DNA of 6,059 nt from Euryarchaeota archaeon UBA229 (lineage in GTDB: Archaea; Thermoplasmatota; Poseidoniia; Poseidoniales; Poseidoniaceae). The notes below the pieces were generated by a model. That model worked only from the letters and a program-made list of their open reading frames with translations, ran no database searches and had not been told where the DNA came from. The DNA lies in assembly GCA_002505355.1 (NCBI GenBank), contig DAUW01000126.1, forward strand, positions 1-6,059. Direction: 5' to 3'. The position numbers and the translations under genes are program-made. Below, in pieces: positions 1-5,581 of this stretch; position 1 is the stretch's first letter, and the number at the start of each line of letters is the position of its first letter.

Positions 1-486
1 GATGGTGAAAAGTTACAGTTAGGTAATCAAGAATGGCAAGTTCTAATCACTCCGGGTCACCATCCAGGACATACTTGCTTTCTTGGCGAAGCCGGGCTGA
101 TAGCTGGCGATATGTTGGCAGGCTTTGGCACGATTTTGGTCCCCCCAGCAACCGGTGATATGGATGAATATATCCACCAACTTACTCGCTTGAGGGATCT
201 GCAACCTCATCTAGCATTTCCTAGCCACGGTCCAGTAATTGCGCTTCCAGAAAATAAATTCAACTATTACATCAAGCACAGGAGTGCACGCCATGAAAAG
301 GTCCTCAATGCGGTCAGCGAGGGACTATCAGATCTAACTGAGATTGCGGTGAAGGCCTACGAAGATACGCCGAACGCGCATCCTGGATTGGCTAAAGATC
401 AGACTCTTGCTCACCTCATCTCGCATCAAAGGCAGGGCAGGGTAAACCAAGACTCAACAGGCAGTTGGTATGCAAGCATTGATTGA
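1..486 (+). CDS. Metallo-beta-lactamase-fold hydrolase, LACTB2-like (5' end missing)
   Basis: This is the C-terminal 161 residues of an MBL-fold metallo-hydrolase. The reading frame is open from base 1, so the start and the family's first metal motif (HxHxDH) lie left of the window. Visible metal-site elements, numbered from the first visible codon, are the TPGHHPGH segment (His20), the Asp of IAGD (Asp37) that usually bridges two metal ions, and the His of PSHGP (His76). The last ~70 residues (HRSARHEKVL onward) match the winged-helix tail of the LACTB2 subgroup: a helix after an Arg-rich start, a TEIAVKAY-like segment, an AHLISHQRQGRV-like segment, and a Trp near the end. Family members are hydrolases, and LACTB2 itself is an RNA endonuclease. 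The substrate here cannot be read from the sequence. The MDR gene follows 20 bases after the stop, suggesting one transcript. Family assignment is strong; substrate is unknown. Confidence 0.88.
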   Translation, partial: DGEKLQLGNQEWQVLITPGHHPGHTCFLGEAGLIAGDMLAGFGTILVPPATGDMDEYIHQLTRLRDLQPHLAFPSHGPVIALPENKFNYYIKHRSARHEKVLNAVSEGLSDLTEIAVKAYEDTPNAHPGLAKDQTLAHLISHQRQGRVNQDSTGSWYASID

Positions 487-506
487 TAGTATGTACTAGC
501 ACAATC

Positions 507-1526
507 ATGCCTCGGAGGTTAGTGATTACCAAACCAGGCGCCCCATCAGTGCTAGAAGTTATTGAGATGTCAATGCCACAAGCTGGCAAAGGAGAGGTCT
601 GCATCGAAGTTCACTTTGCAGGGATCAACTTTGCCGATACGCTGATGCGCCTAGGTCTGTATCAGCCAAGGCCCCCTTTTCCGTTTACTCCAGGCTATGA
701 AGTAAGTGGGATTATACATTCGCTCGGTGAAGGCGTGACCGAATTTGAGGTTGGCCAGCGAGTAGTGGCTGCGTCGCAAACCGGCGGGCAAGCATCACAC
801 ATAGTTGCGCAAATTTCTCGAGTTATTCCTCTACCAGATGAGATGTCACTGGAAAAGGCTGCTGCAATGCCAGTAACCTACATGACAGCTCATCACATGT
901 TGCATCACCTTGGCAACCTGAAACCTACCGATACAGTATTGATTCACGGTGGGGCAGGGGGAGTCGGCACTGCGGCACTCCAACTATGTCAATGGGCAGG
1001 TGTAAGCAAGGTTTGGGCTACTGCATCGGGGCACAAGGCAGATATTATCAAACAATATTCGGGTATTCCAATTGACCGTCATAACGAGGATTTTGTTGAG
1101 ATTATCAGCCGAGAAACGGGTGGTCGAGGCGTTGATCATATCCTTGATCCAATCGGTGGTGAAAATCTCAAGCGCAGTCTGAAAGTTCTCGCGATGGGCG
1201 GTAAACTCTACTCCTTTGGGATGTCTGCTGCCGCACCAACTTCCAAGCGCTCACTATTGAAAGCATATTTTGCCTGGCGTAAAACACCAAAGTTTGACCC
1301 ATTGAAGATGATGTCACGCAATCAAGGTGTATTCGGTGTTCACATGGGGACTTGGAATGATGAGGCGGTCATTGCAGAACAGTTGCATCGGATTATCGAT
1401 GGAGTCAATCAGGGAGCGCTAGACCCCGTGGTTGATTCAATATTTGCCGTAGAGGATGCCGCACAGGCTCATCAGTATATTCATGACGGCAAGAACATTG
1501 GAAAAGTCCTACTGAGTTTCAAGTAG
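507..1526 (+). CDS. Zinc-free MDR oxidoreductase, quinone reductase / VAT-1-like
   Basis: This is a complete 339-residue medium-chain dehydrogenase/reductase, predicted to be a cytosolic NAD(P)H-dependent reductase of quinones or alpha,beta-unsaturated carbonyls. The N-terminal GroES-like domain (about 1-120) has GINFADTLMRLGLY (39-52) and PFTPGYEVSGI (59-69). It lacks the Cys and GHE zinc ligands of alcohol dehydrogenases, as in the zinc-free QOR branch. The Rossmann dinucleotide motif is GGAGGVG (148-154), followed by DPIGGENLKRSL (214-225) and GGKLYSFGMS (231-240). The C-terminal half (FGVHMGTWNDE, 276-286; KNIGKVLL, 329-336) resembles the VAT-1 branch more than E. coli QorA-like enzymes. 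I chose the ATG at 507 because MPRRLVITKPG is a typical family N-terminus. An in-frame TTG at 483 would overlap the upstream TGA by 4 bases and add eight atypical residues. No Shine-Dalgarno is visible, so translation probably depends on the upstream gene's transcript. Substrate is not determinable. Confidence 0.92.
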   Translation: MPRRLVITKPGAPSVLEVIEMSMPQAGKGEVCIEVHFAGINFADTLMRLGLYQPRPPFPFTPGYEVSGIIHSLGEGVTEFEVGQRVVAASQTGGQASHIVAQISRVIPLPDEMSLEKAAAMPVTYMTAHHMLHHLGNLKPTDTVLIHGGAGGVGTAALQLCQWAGVSKVWATASGHKADIIKQYSGIPIDRHNEDFVEIISRETGGRGVDHILDPIGGENLKRSLKVLAMGGKLYSFGMSAAAPTSKRSLLKAYFAWRKTPKFDPLKMMSRNQGVFGVHMGTWNDEAVIAEQLHRIIDGVNQGALDPVVDSIFAVEDAAQAHQYIHDGKNIGKVLLSFK

Positions 1527-1557
1527 ATTTCAATAAGCGCAAGTTATCCACTGGACT

Positions 1558-1564
1558 GAGGCGG
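1558..1564 (+). promoter_or_regulatory. Possible ribosome binding site of rqcH
   Basis: GAGGCGG lies 4 bases before the ATG at 1569, and its GAGG core ends 7 bases before that ATG. It is the only Shine-Dalgarno-like match found at a gene start in this window and supports 1569 as the start, fitting an internal cistron of an operon. The match to the anti-SD is partial, so this is tentative. Confidence 0.4.
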
Positions 1565-1568
1565 TAGC

Positions 1569-3743
1569 ATGAAAGCCAACATGAGCGGTTTTGACCTTCG
1601 AGCAATCGTTGGTGAACTAAGCCAGTATGTTGGTGCTTACGTTAAGAAATCTTACATGCCACACTACGAGCAGATCGTTTTGCGCATAAATCCGAAAGAG
1701 GTTAGTCAGTTTGATTTGGTAATAGTTAGAGGTTCGAGAGTTTATACCTCCAATCGAGACCGACCTATGCCCCAAACGCCACCCCCTTTTGCTATGGTTT
1801 TACGGAAATATCTCAAGAATGCTCGCTTAACAGCTGTCCGCCAACTAGGCTTTGACCGAGTTTTAGCTCTTGATTTCGATACCAAATTCGGTGCGATGCA
1901 TCTTTATGTGGAAGTTTTCCGCGAGGGTAACATCATTCTTGTTGATGATGACGGTTTAATCATCCAACCACTAACCCACGCAAAATATTCTGGTCGCATT
2001 CTAAAGAAAGGAGTGCCGTACACTCCCCCACCACCAGCTACTGATCCGCATGATTTAGACGAGGCTGCACTAAGTGAAATATTCGCTAATTCTGAGCGGG
2101 ACTTGGTTGCAACGCTTGGTGGCAAGGCCAATCTTGGTGGTACACATGCCAACGCAGTGTGCGCTTTGGCGGGAGTAAAACCAAATTCCGCACCCCGGGA
2201 CGTAAACGTAAAATTAGTTCACCAAGCCTTATCCTCGCTGCTCAATAATTTAGCAAACGATGCCAAAGGGTATCTAATTTTACAACCTGAAGATAATCAA
2301 ACTTCTAATCAGTTACAAGCGTTGGCAAATCAGCAAATCGATGGAGTAGAACGTGATAAATTCCTTGCGCAGTATGGCAATGAAGCATCACCAACCTTGC
2401 TTCCCGCACATCAAGACAAGGCAATAATGCAATTCGATCAACTCTGTCAAGCAGTAGATGCTTGGCGAGGTGCTCATGATGCTGGAGCGTTAGCCCGCCG
2501 CGAGGCGGAGAAATTGGATATCGCTTCACCTGGCAGAGGTTTTTCAACCGAGGTGGAAAAATTGGAGCGCCGACAGGCTCAACAGCAAAAAGCCTTAGAC
2601 GGCTTTGCCAAGAAAATTGCTAAGCAGCAAATGATAGGTCATACGATTCAGAACAACTGGACCCATGTTGAGAGTTTACTTGCTCAAGTCAAAGATTCAG
2701 TGTCAACCAACGGTTGGCCAGCGACACAGAAAATGGCTAAGCAGGTTCCATGGATAATTTCGATGAATCCTGCAGATCGAACGTTTGTAACAGTCTTACC
2801 AGACGATGCCGGCGAACCCAATGGCCCGCAGGCAGTGCTGCGGCTCGATGAAACGGTCCACCAAAACGCTCAGAATTTCTTTGCCGCTGCTCGCAAACAG
2901 AAATCCAAGACCAAAGGTGCGACAGGTGCGCTTGATGATACTAATGTTCAACTCAAGCGGGCAAAGAAGCGGGAAGTGAAAGCACAGGAAAGTGGTAGAT
3001 TAAGCAAGGTTAAGCGCAGTAAACGTCTGTGGTTTGAAAACCACCGATGGTCAATGACTACTGGGGGACACCTACTAGTTGGTGGTAAGGATGCTAAGGG
3101 TAATGACGCAATCGTAAAAAAGCATCTTTCCGGTGCAGACATGTATCTGCATGCAGATATCCACGGTGCTCCCAGTTGCAGTTTGCGTGCGACTCAAGGT
3201 TTTGTGATTGATGAACACAGGCCAGCCCATATTCCAGCAGATATTCCGACCTTCAAGTTAGTCGACAAACTCAGTGATGAGGAAATAACCGAAGAAAAAC
3301 TAACAGAGGCGGCAACGTTAGCACTGTGCTGGAGTCGAGCTTGGGCGAGCGGAGGCGGTCACGGCACCGTGTTTGCGGTTAAGCCAGCACAGGTGTCAAA
3401 AACTGCACAAACCGGTGAATTTGTCGGCAAGGGAGCGTTCATAGTTAGGGGTCAACGTCAATGGTTTAGGGATCTTGATGTCAAGATAGGTATTGGGATA
3501 ATTGCGATCAATAGTGTCCCACTATTGATGAGTGGTATGCCAGATTTAGTTCGAAAAACATGTTCGAGATATGCGATTTTGAGTCCGGGTATTACTAAGA
3601 AAGATAGATTGGCTAATCGTATTTACAAAAATACGGGAATTTCTACTGACGAGATTCTCGCAGTGCTACCGGGTGCTTGCGATATTATGGAGGATCACGG
3701 AGTATTCACTCCGCCAGCACGTGCTGCAACAGAAGAGGAGTAA
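1569..3743 (+). CDS. rqcH: RqcH / Rqc2 / NEMF family ribosome quality-control protein (NFACT)
   Basis: This is a complete 724-residue NFACT protein. The family binds large ribosomal subunits that still carry peptidyl-tRNA after stalling and, in bacteria and yeast, recruits tRNA to add C-terminal tails (Ala in bacteria) marking the nascent chain for degradation. The NFACT-N domain (about 1-185) contains FAMVLRKYLKNARL (74-87) and GFDRVLALDF (94-103); Asp96-Arg97 is the DR pair needed for tailing in studied homologues. A helix-hairpin-helix segment follows (GGTHANAVCALAGVKPN, about 190-206). The charged coiled-coil/middle domain covers about 285-485, including NAQNFFAAARKQKSK (433-447). NFACT-R (DUF814) runs about 487-640, with LVGGKDAKGNDAIVKKHL (503-520), MYLHADIHGAPSC (525-537), SRAWASGG (589-596) and GEFVGKGAFIVRGQRQWF (616-633). 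The C-terminal part (SPGITKKD, 672-679; LPGACDIMEDHG, 700-711) is the archaeal-type end. The start MKANMSGFDLRAIVGEL fits archaeal homologues. It is intact and lies 42 bases after the MDR gene. Confidence 0.96.
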   Translation: MKANMSGFDLRAIVGELSQYVGAYVKKSYMPHYEQIVLRINPKEVSQFDLVIVRGSRVYTSNRDRPMPQTPPPFAMVLRKYLKNARLTAVRQLGFDRVLALDFDTKFGAMHLYVEVFREGNIILVDDDGLIIQPLTHAKYSGRILKKGVPYTPPPPATDPHDLDEAALSEIFANSERDLVATLGGKANLGGTHANAVCALAGVKPNSAPRDVNVKLVHQALSSLLNNLANDAKGYLILQPEDNQTSNQLQALANQQIDGVERDKFLAQYGNEASPTLLPAHQDKAIMQFDQLCQAVDAWRGAHDAGALARREAEKLDIASPGRGFSTEVEKLERRQAQQQKALDGFAKKIAKQQMIGHTIQNNWTHVESLLAQVKDSVSTNGWPATQKMAKQVPWIISMNPADRTFVTVLPDDAGEPNGPQAVLRLDETVHQNAQNFFAAARKQKSKTKGATGALDDTNVQLKRAKKREVKAQESGRLSKVKRSKRLWFENHRWSMTTGGHLLVGGKDAKGNDAIVKKHLSGADMYLHADIHGAPSCSLRATQGFVIDEHRPAHIPADIPTFKLVDKLSDEEITEEKLTEAATLALCWSRAWASGGGHGTVFAVKPAQVSKTAQTGEFVGKGAFIVRGQRQWFRDLDVKIGIGIIAINSVPLLMSGMPDLVRKTCSRYAILSPGITKKDRLANRIYKNTGISTDEILAVLPGACDIMEDHGVFTPPARAATEEE

Positions 3744-3746
3744 TCA

Positions 3747-3768
3747 GTCTATAGCGAATTGCATAGAC
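3747..3768 (+). terminator. Hairpin immediately after the rqcH stop codon
   Basis: GTCTAT (3747-3752) is perfectly complementary to ATAGAC (3763-3768). With A3753 bulged, G3754-C3755 can pair with G3761-C3762, closing a 5-base loop GAATT. The stem begins 3 bases after the TAA. No T-tract follows, so it is not a classical intrinsic terminator. It may mark a 3' end, stabilise the transcript, or be chance. Confidence 0.35.
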
Positions 3769-3793
3769 GCGCAATCGGCGCACACACCATTCA

Positions 3794-3805
3794 CGTCAAT
3801 TGACG
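3794..3805. repeat. Perfect 12-base palindrome CGTCAATTGACG
   Basis: The sequence CGTCAATTGACG equals its own reverse complement, with no spacer. This is the geometry expected for a dimeric regulator site. It lies about 130 bases upstream of the TATA box at 3931, far for a typical archaeal repressor site, so its role is open. Confidence 0.35.
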
Positions 3806-3833
3806 CTTTCTCTAATCGTAAACAACTAGCACA

Positions 3834-3888
3834 GTAGCCTCCGCTGAGTCTAATTGTGGATTTGCTTGCACTCTGCATGAGGGGCTAC
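3834..3888 (+). other. Imperfect stem-loop, possible small RNA element
   Basis: GTAGCCTC (3834-3841) pairs with GGGGCTAC (3881-3888): eight consecutive pairs, one of them T-G. After a small internal loop, G3843-C3844 and G3846-T3849 pair with A3870-C3873 and G3875-C3876 around one T-T mismatch. A loop of about 20 bases is left (3850-3869). The 7-base closing stem resembles a tRNA acceptor stem, but at about 55 bases, without a T-arm or CCA-proximal features, this is not a tRNA. It could be a small RNA, a terminator-associated structure, or chance. Confidence 0.3.
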
Positions 3889-3930
3889 CGGGAATCCGAC
3901 TCCTTTGAAGGCTTGTTATGGCGCAAAGCA

Positions 3931-3938
3931 TTATATTT
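3931..3938 (+). promoter_or_regulatory. Archaeal TATA box for the small membrane protein gene
   Basis: TTATATTT is preceded by a purine-containing GCAAAGCA that could be a BRE. Its centre lies about 29 bases before the ATG at 3964, which places transcription start within a few bases of the ATG. That is an essentially leaderless transcript, common in archaea and consistent with no SD close to the start. The AAAGGA at 3946-3951 is too far upstream to be a good SD. Confidence 0.6.
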
Positions 3939-3963
3939 TGAACTAAAAGGAAAGCCGTAGCCC

Positions 3964-4242
3964 ATGCAAGGGGTAAATGAACCATCATTTATAGTTCGAA
4001 TGATTCGCTCACCTGTATTCCGCTCGCTGATGTTGTTTTCCGCATTTAGAGCAGTTTACGGGATGGGTATTTTGGTGGTAACATACTTCCTTGCTACCAG
4101 CGGAAATGTACCAATTTGGACATCTGTACTGTTCTTGTTATTCTCTATGGTATTCTCCCGCGTCTTGTTTAAATTCATCAAGAAAAGATGGACTAAGACT
4201 GCAGATAATTCAGACCCAATTATACCAACGACCGTGATTTGA
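3964..4242 (+). CDS. Small two-helix membrane protein of unknown function
   Basis: This is a 92-residue protein I do not recognise. It has a short N-terminus with two Arg-bearing turns (IVRMIRSPVFRS), a first hydrophobic helix about residues 21-45 (LMLFSAFRAVYGMGILVVTYFLATS), a short polar turn (GNVPI), and a second helix about 51-69 (IWTSVLFLLFSMVFSRVLF). A strongly basic segment KFIKKRW then leads into a polar tail. Positive charge lies before helix 1 and after helix 2, so by the positive-inside rule both termini are probably cytoplasmic with a short external loop. A TATA box correctly spaced before the ATG supports it as a real gene. Its last 23 bases overlap the 3' end of the SDR gene on the other strand. 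No domain or motif suggests a job. Confidence that it is real is good; function is unknown. Confidence 0.75.
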   Translation: MQGVNEPSFIVRMIRSPVFRSLMLFSAFRAVYGMGILVVTYFLATSGNVPIWTSVLFLLFSMVFSRVLFKFIKKRWTKTADNSDPIIPTTVI

Positions 4243-5263
4243 ATTCATTGATAGTATCTGTAAGGCACTTATCTAAACTAATCCAGTCCATCCCCAGAAC
4301 CTCTGTTGCTTTCTGAGATGACATATTCGAGTCTCCACGGAAAAATCCCTTGACGGTTTTCCTCGTCATGTATCGCTTTTTACCTCTAAGGCCATTAAAC
4401 CAATCAAACAAAATTACCAACTGCATTAACGGCCGAGGTATGCTTAATTTAGGCGCTTTACTGTTTGGATACAGGCGCTTTATTGCTCGACAAACATCAG
4501 CTAGGGTTAAATTATTGTGAGGAGCAAGTATGAATCTTCCAGCCGCATCGTCTATTTCGTACGCTTTCCTGTGAGCAATTGCGACATCTTTGACATGCAC
4601 TATTGATAGGGGGATTTTCGGTGCTGCTGGGACATTTCCGTTCATGATGTCTGGGAAGAAATCGACGCTAGGAGTGGTGTTAACAAAACCTCCACCAATA
4701 ACCGCACTTGGATTAATTACTCGCAGATCGATATCAAATTCTGCAGCCAATTCCCAAGCTTTACGTTCGCTATCGGTTTTCGCAATTATGTAAGGCGATG
4801 ACCTCTCTGTCTGCCAGTCATCCTCAGTCTTGGGTCGGCCTCTGGGGGTGTTGCCTACTGCAGCAACACTCGAGGTATATACTACCCTAGTGATGCCGGC
4901 ATCCCTTGCTGCGGTCAACAAATGGGTGGTTCCTAGCAAAGCAGTATCGATAATTAATTGACCATCTTTAGTGTTTGAGTATATTGTTGCAGTGTGAAAT
5001 AAACTATCACAACCGCTGATTAATTCAGCCCAGTAATCCCCATCAAGAATGTCACCCTCAACTAACTCTAGTCGATCAACTACATCTAAATCTTCAGCGT
5101 GTTTGATGACATGCTTGGTTTTGTTTGAATCTGCCAAGTCTCTTACTGAGCCCTTGACACGGTACCCATTTTCTAGTAGATCTCTAACAATATGATTGCC
5201 GATGTGGCCATTCACCCCGGTGACAAATATTGTCTTCCCATTAGATTCTGGTTTGTTGGCCAT
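4220..5263 (-). CDS. Extended SDR: NAD(P)-dependent epimerase/dihydroflavonol-reductase-like
   Basis: This is a complete 347-residue extended short-chain dehydrogenase/reductase. The Rossmann motif is TGVNGHIG (15-22), the extended-SDR form TGxxGxxG. ENGYRVKGSVRD (31-42) has Arg41 at the position where atypical SDRs of the dihydroflavonol-reductase group often contact NADP. Asp71 in EGDILD lies in the usual adenine-site region. The catalytic set is Ser131/Ser132 (VVYTSSVAAVG) and Tyr158-x-x-x-Lys162 (YIIAK), followed by the substrate-side NPSAVIGGG (184-192) and VHVKDVA (222-228). Family members reduce or epimerise nucleotide sugars, sterols, flavonoid-like ketones or aldehydes; the substrate here cannot be assigned. 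I chose the ATG at 5263 (MANKPESNGKTIFVTG). An upstream in-frame GTG at 5323 would add 20 residues running back through the divergent promoter and is unlikely. The gene converges with the two-helix protein gene (23-base overlap) and is divergent from the 64-residue protein gene. Confidence 0.93.
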   Translation of the reverse strand: MANKPESNGKTIFVTGVNGHIGNHIVRDLLENGYRVKGSVRDLADSNKTKHVIKHAEDLDVVDRLELVEGDILDGDYWAELISGCDSLFHTATIYSNTKDGQLIIDTALLGTTHLLTAARDAGITRVVYTSSVAAVGNTPRGRPKTEDDWQTERSSPYIIAKTDSERKAWELAAEFDIDLRVINPSAVIGGGFVNTTPSVDFFPDIMNGNVPAAPKIPLSIVHVKDVAIAHRKAYEIDDAAGRFILAPHNNLTLADVCRAIKRLYPNSKAPKLSIPRPLMQLVILFDWFNGLRGKKRYMTRKTVKGFFRGDSNMSSQKATEVLGMDWISLDKCLTDTINEFKSRSLV

Positions 5264-5266
5264 CAA

Positions 5267-5277
5267 ATCACTGTGAT
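5267..5277. promoter_or_regulatory. Inverted repeat at the SDR gene start, candidate operator
   Basis: ATCAC-T-GTGAT is a perfect dyad with a one-base centre. It starts 3 bases upstream of the SDR start codon and covers the transcription start predicted from the TATA-like box at 5296-5303. A repressor bound here would block initiation. It is short enough to occur by chance. Confidence 0.3.
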
Positions 5278-5295
5278 AAAACCGACTGGCTTGTG

Positions 5296-5303
5296 TTAAA
5301 ATA
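5296..5303 (-). promoter_or_regulatory. TATA-like box for the SDR gene
   Basis: On the minus strand this reads TATTTTAA. Its centre is about 37 bases before the ATG at 5263, so transcription should begin near 5274 with a leader of about 10 bases. This supports the 5263 start over the GTG at 5323. Confidence 0.45.
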
Positions 5304-5312
5304 CTATGTTTG

Positions 5313-5340
5313 ATATTAATCACTTATATTGATGTAATAT
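5313..5340. promoter_or_regulatory. Inverted repeat enclosing the TATA box of the small + strand gene
   Basis: The left arm ATATTAATCA (5313-5322) and right arm TGAT-G-TAATAT (5330-5340) are complementary over ten pairs, with one extra G at 5334. The spacer is CTTATAT. The TATA box TTATATT (5324-5330) sits in the middle, centred about 32 bases before the ATG at 5359. The TATA call is fairly solid given the near-leaderless spacing. The dyad as an operator is inference, since AT-rich arms match by chance more easily. Confidence 0.5.
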
Positions 5341-5358
5341 GCGGATTTAGCACACTCC

Positions 5359-5553
5359 ATGCCAGCCCAGAGTGTGGAAGAAGAGTTGGCAGAACTAGCC
5401 GCCTTGGTGGATGAAGCTGAGCGCCTTGGATTTGACCCATGGCCACCAGATAAACCGGAACGTCCGTGGGCGAGATGGGCCTTAGGGTCATTTATGATCA
5501 TCATGATGCTATCCGCAGTATCAAAGGTCTTCTTCCGTTTCGTCTCTATCTAA
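5359..5553 (+). CDS. Small single-helix membrane protein of unknown function
   Basis: This is a 64-residue protein I do not recognise. Residues 5-23 (SVEEELAELAALVDEAERL) form a strongly acidic amphipathic helix. A Pro/Trp-rich linker follows (GFDPWPPDKPERPWARW, 24-40), then one hydrophobic helix about 41-58 (ALGSFMIIMMLSAVSKVF) and a short FRFVSI end. Arg and Lys just before the helix suggest that the N-terminal part is cytoplasmic. A TATA box at 5324-5330 with correct near-leaderless spacing, and an organised acidic helix/linker/membrane-helix layout, argue that it is real; the antisense frame across it is not convincing. It is divergent from the SDR gene with a shared 95-base control region, and convergent with the surface-protein gene 28 bases away. 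It could be a small regulator or membrane tether for a partner that binds the acidic helix, but that is speculation. Confidence 0.72.
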   Translation: MPAQSVEEELAELAALVDEAERLGFDPWPPDKPERPWARWALGSFMIIMMLSAVSKVFFRFVSI

Positions 5554-5560
5554 GATAGAG
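5544..5560. terminator. Hairpin with the TAA stop codon as its loop, between convergent genes
   Basis: CTCTATC (5544-5550) and GATAGAG (5554-5560) are perfect reverse complements. The three-base loop is exactly the TAA stop codon of the 64-residue protein gene. A T-G pair (5543/5561) may extend the stem. It sits in the space between two convergent genes, where a bidirectional terminator would be expected. The downstream sequence on the + strand (GGTTTGGTTG) is only mildly T-rich, and no T-tract lies on the minus side, so termination is plausible but unproven. Confidence 0.45.
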
Positions 5561-5581
5561 GGTTTGGTTGAGTCTTACACT

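Larger units (their letters stand above)
3744..3963. other. Structured non-coding gap after rqcH
   Basis: These 220 bases contain no convincing reading frame. They hold, in order, a hairpin (3747-3768), a short GCGC-AATCG-GCGC dyad (3769-3781), a perfect 12-base palindrome (3794-3805), a larger imperfect stem-loop (3834-3888) and a TATA box (3931-3938) serving the next gene. I see no tRNA: no T-arm and no anticodon arm geometry. The density of dyads is higher than in the other gaps and could reflect a terminator region, an operator or a small RNA. Confidence 0.5.

Noticed and set aside
483..506. In-frame TTG start for the MDR gene overlapping the upstream TGA by 4 bases
   Set aside because: It adds IVCTSTI-like residues not typical of the family. 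The ATG at 507 gives the usual MDR N-terminus.
416..604. 62-residue minus-strand frame across the MBL/MDR junction
   Set aside because: It is antisense to two recognisable genes and has no supporting signal.
1904..3142. Three minus-strand frames of 64-82 residues inside rqcH (1904-2152, 2305-2547, 2948-3142)
   Set aside because: They are antisense shadows of conserved NFACT domains, with no independent promoter or recognisable features.
3834..3905. Possible tRNA gene
   Set aside because: A 7-base acceptor-like stem exists, but the enclosed length is about 55 bases and there is no T-arm or anticodon arm.
4590..4793. 67-residue + strand frame inside the SDR gene
   Set aside because: It is a shadow of the clearly functional minus-strand SDR coding sequence, including its catalytic region.
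5264..5323. GTG start at 5323 giving a 367-residue SDR protein
   Set aside because: The extra 20 residues cover both TATA-like elements' leader region. The Rossmann strand begins properly a few residues after the ATG at 5263.
5316..5504. 62-residue minus-strand frame
   Set aside because: It runs antisense through the 64-residue gene and its promoter. Composition is Ser/Ala-rich with no domain or membrane organisation.
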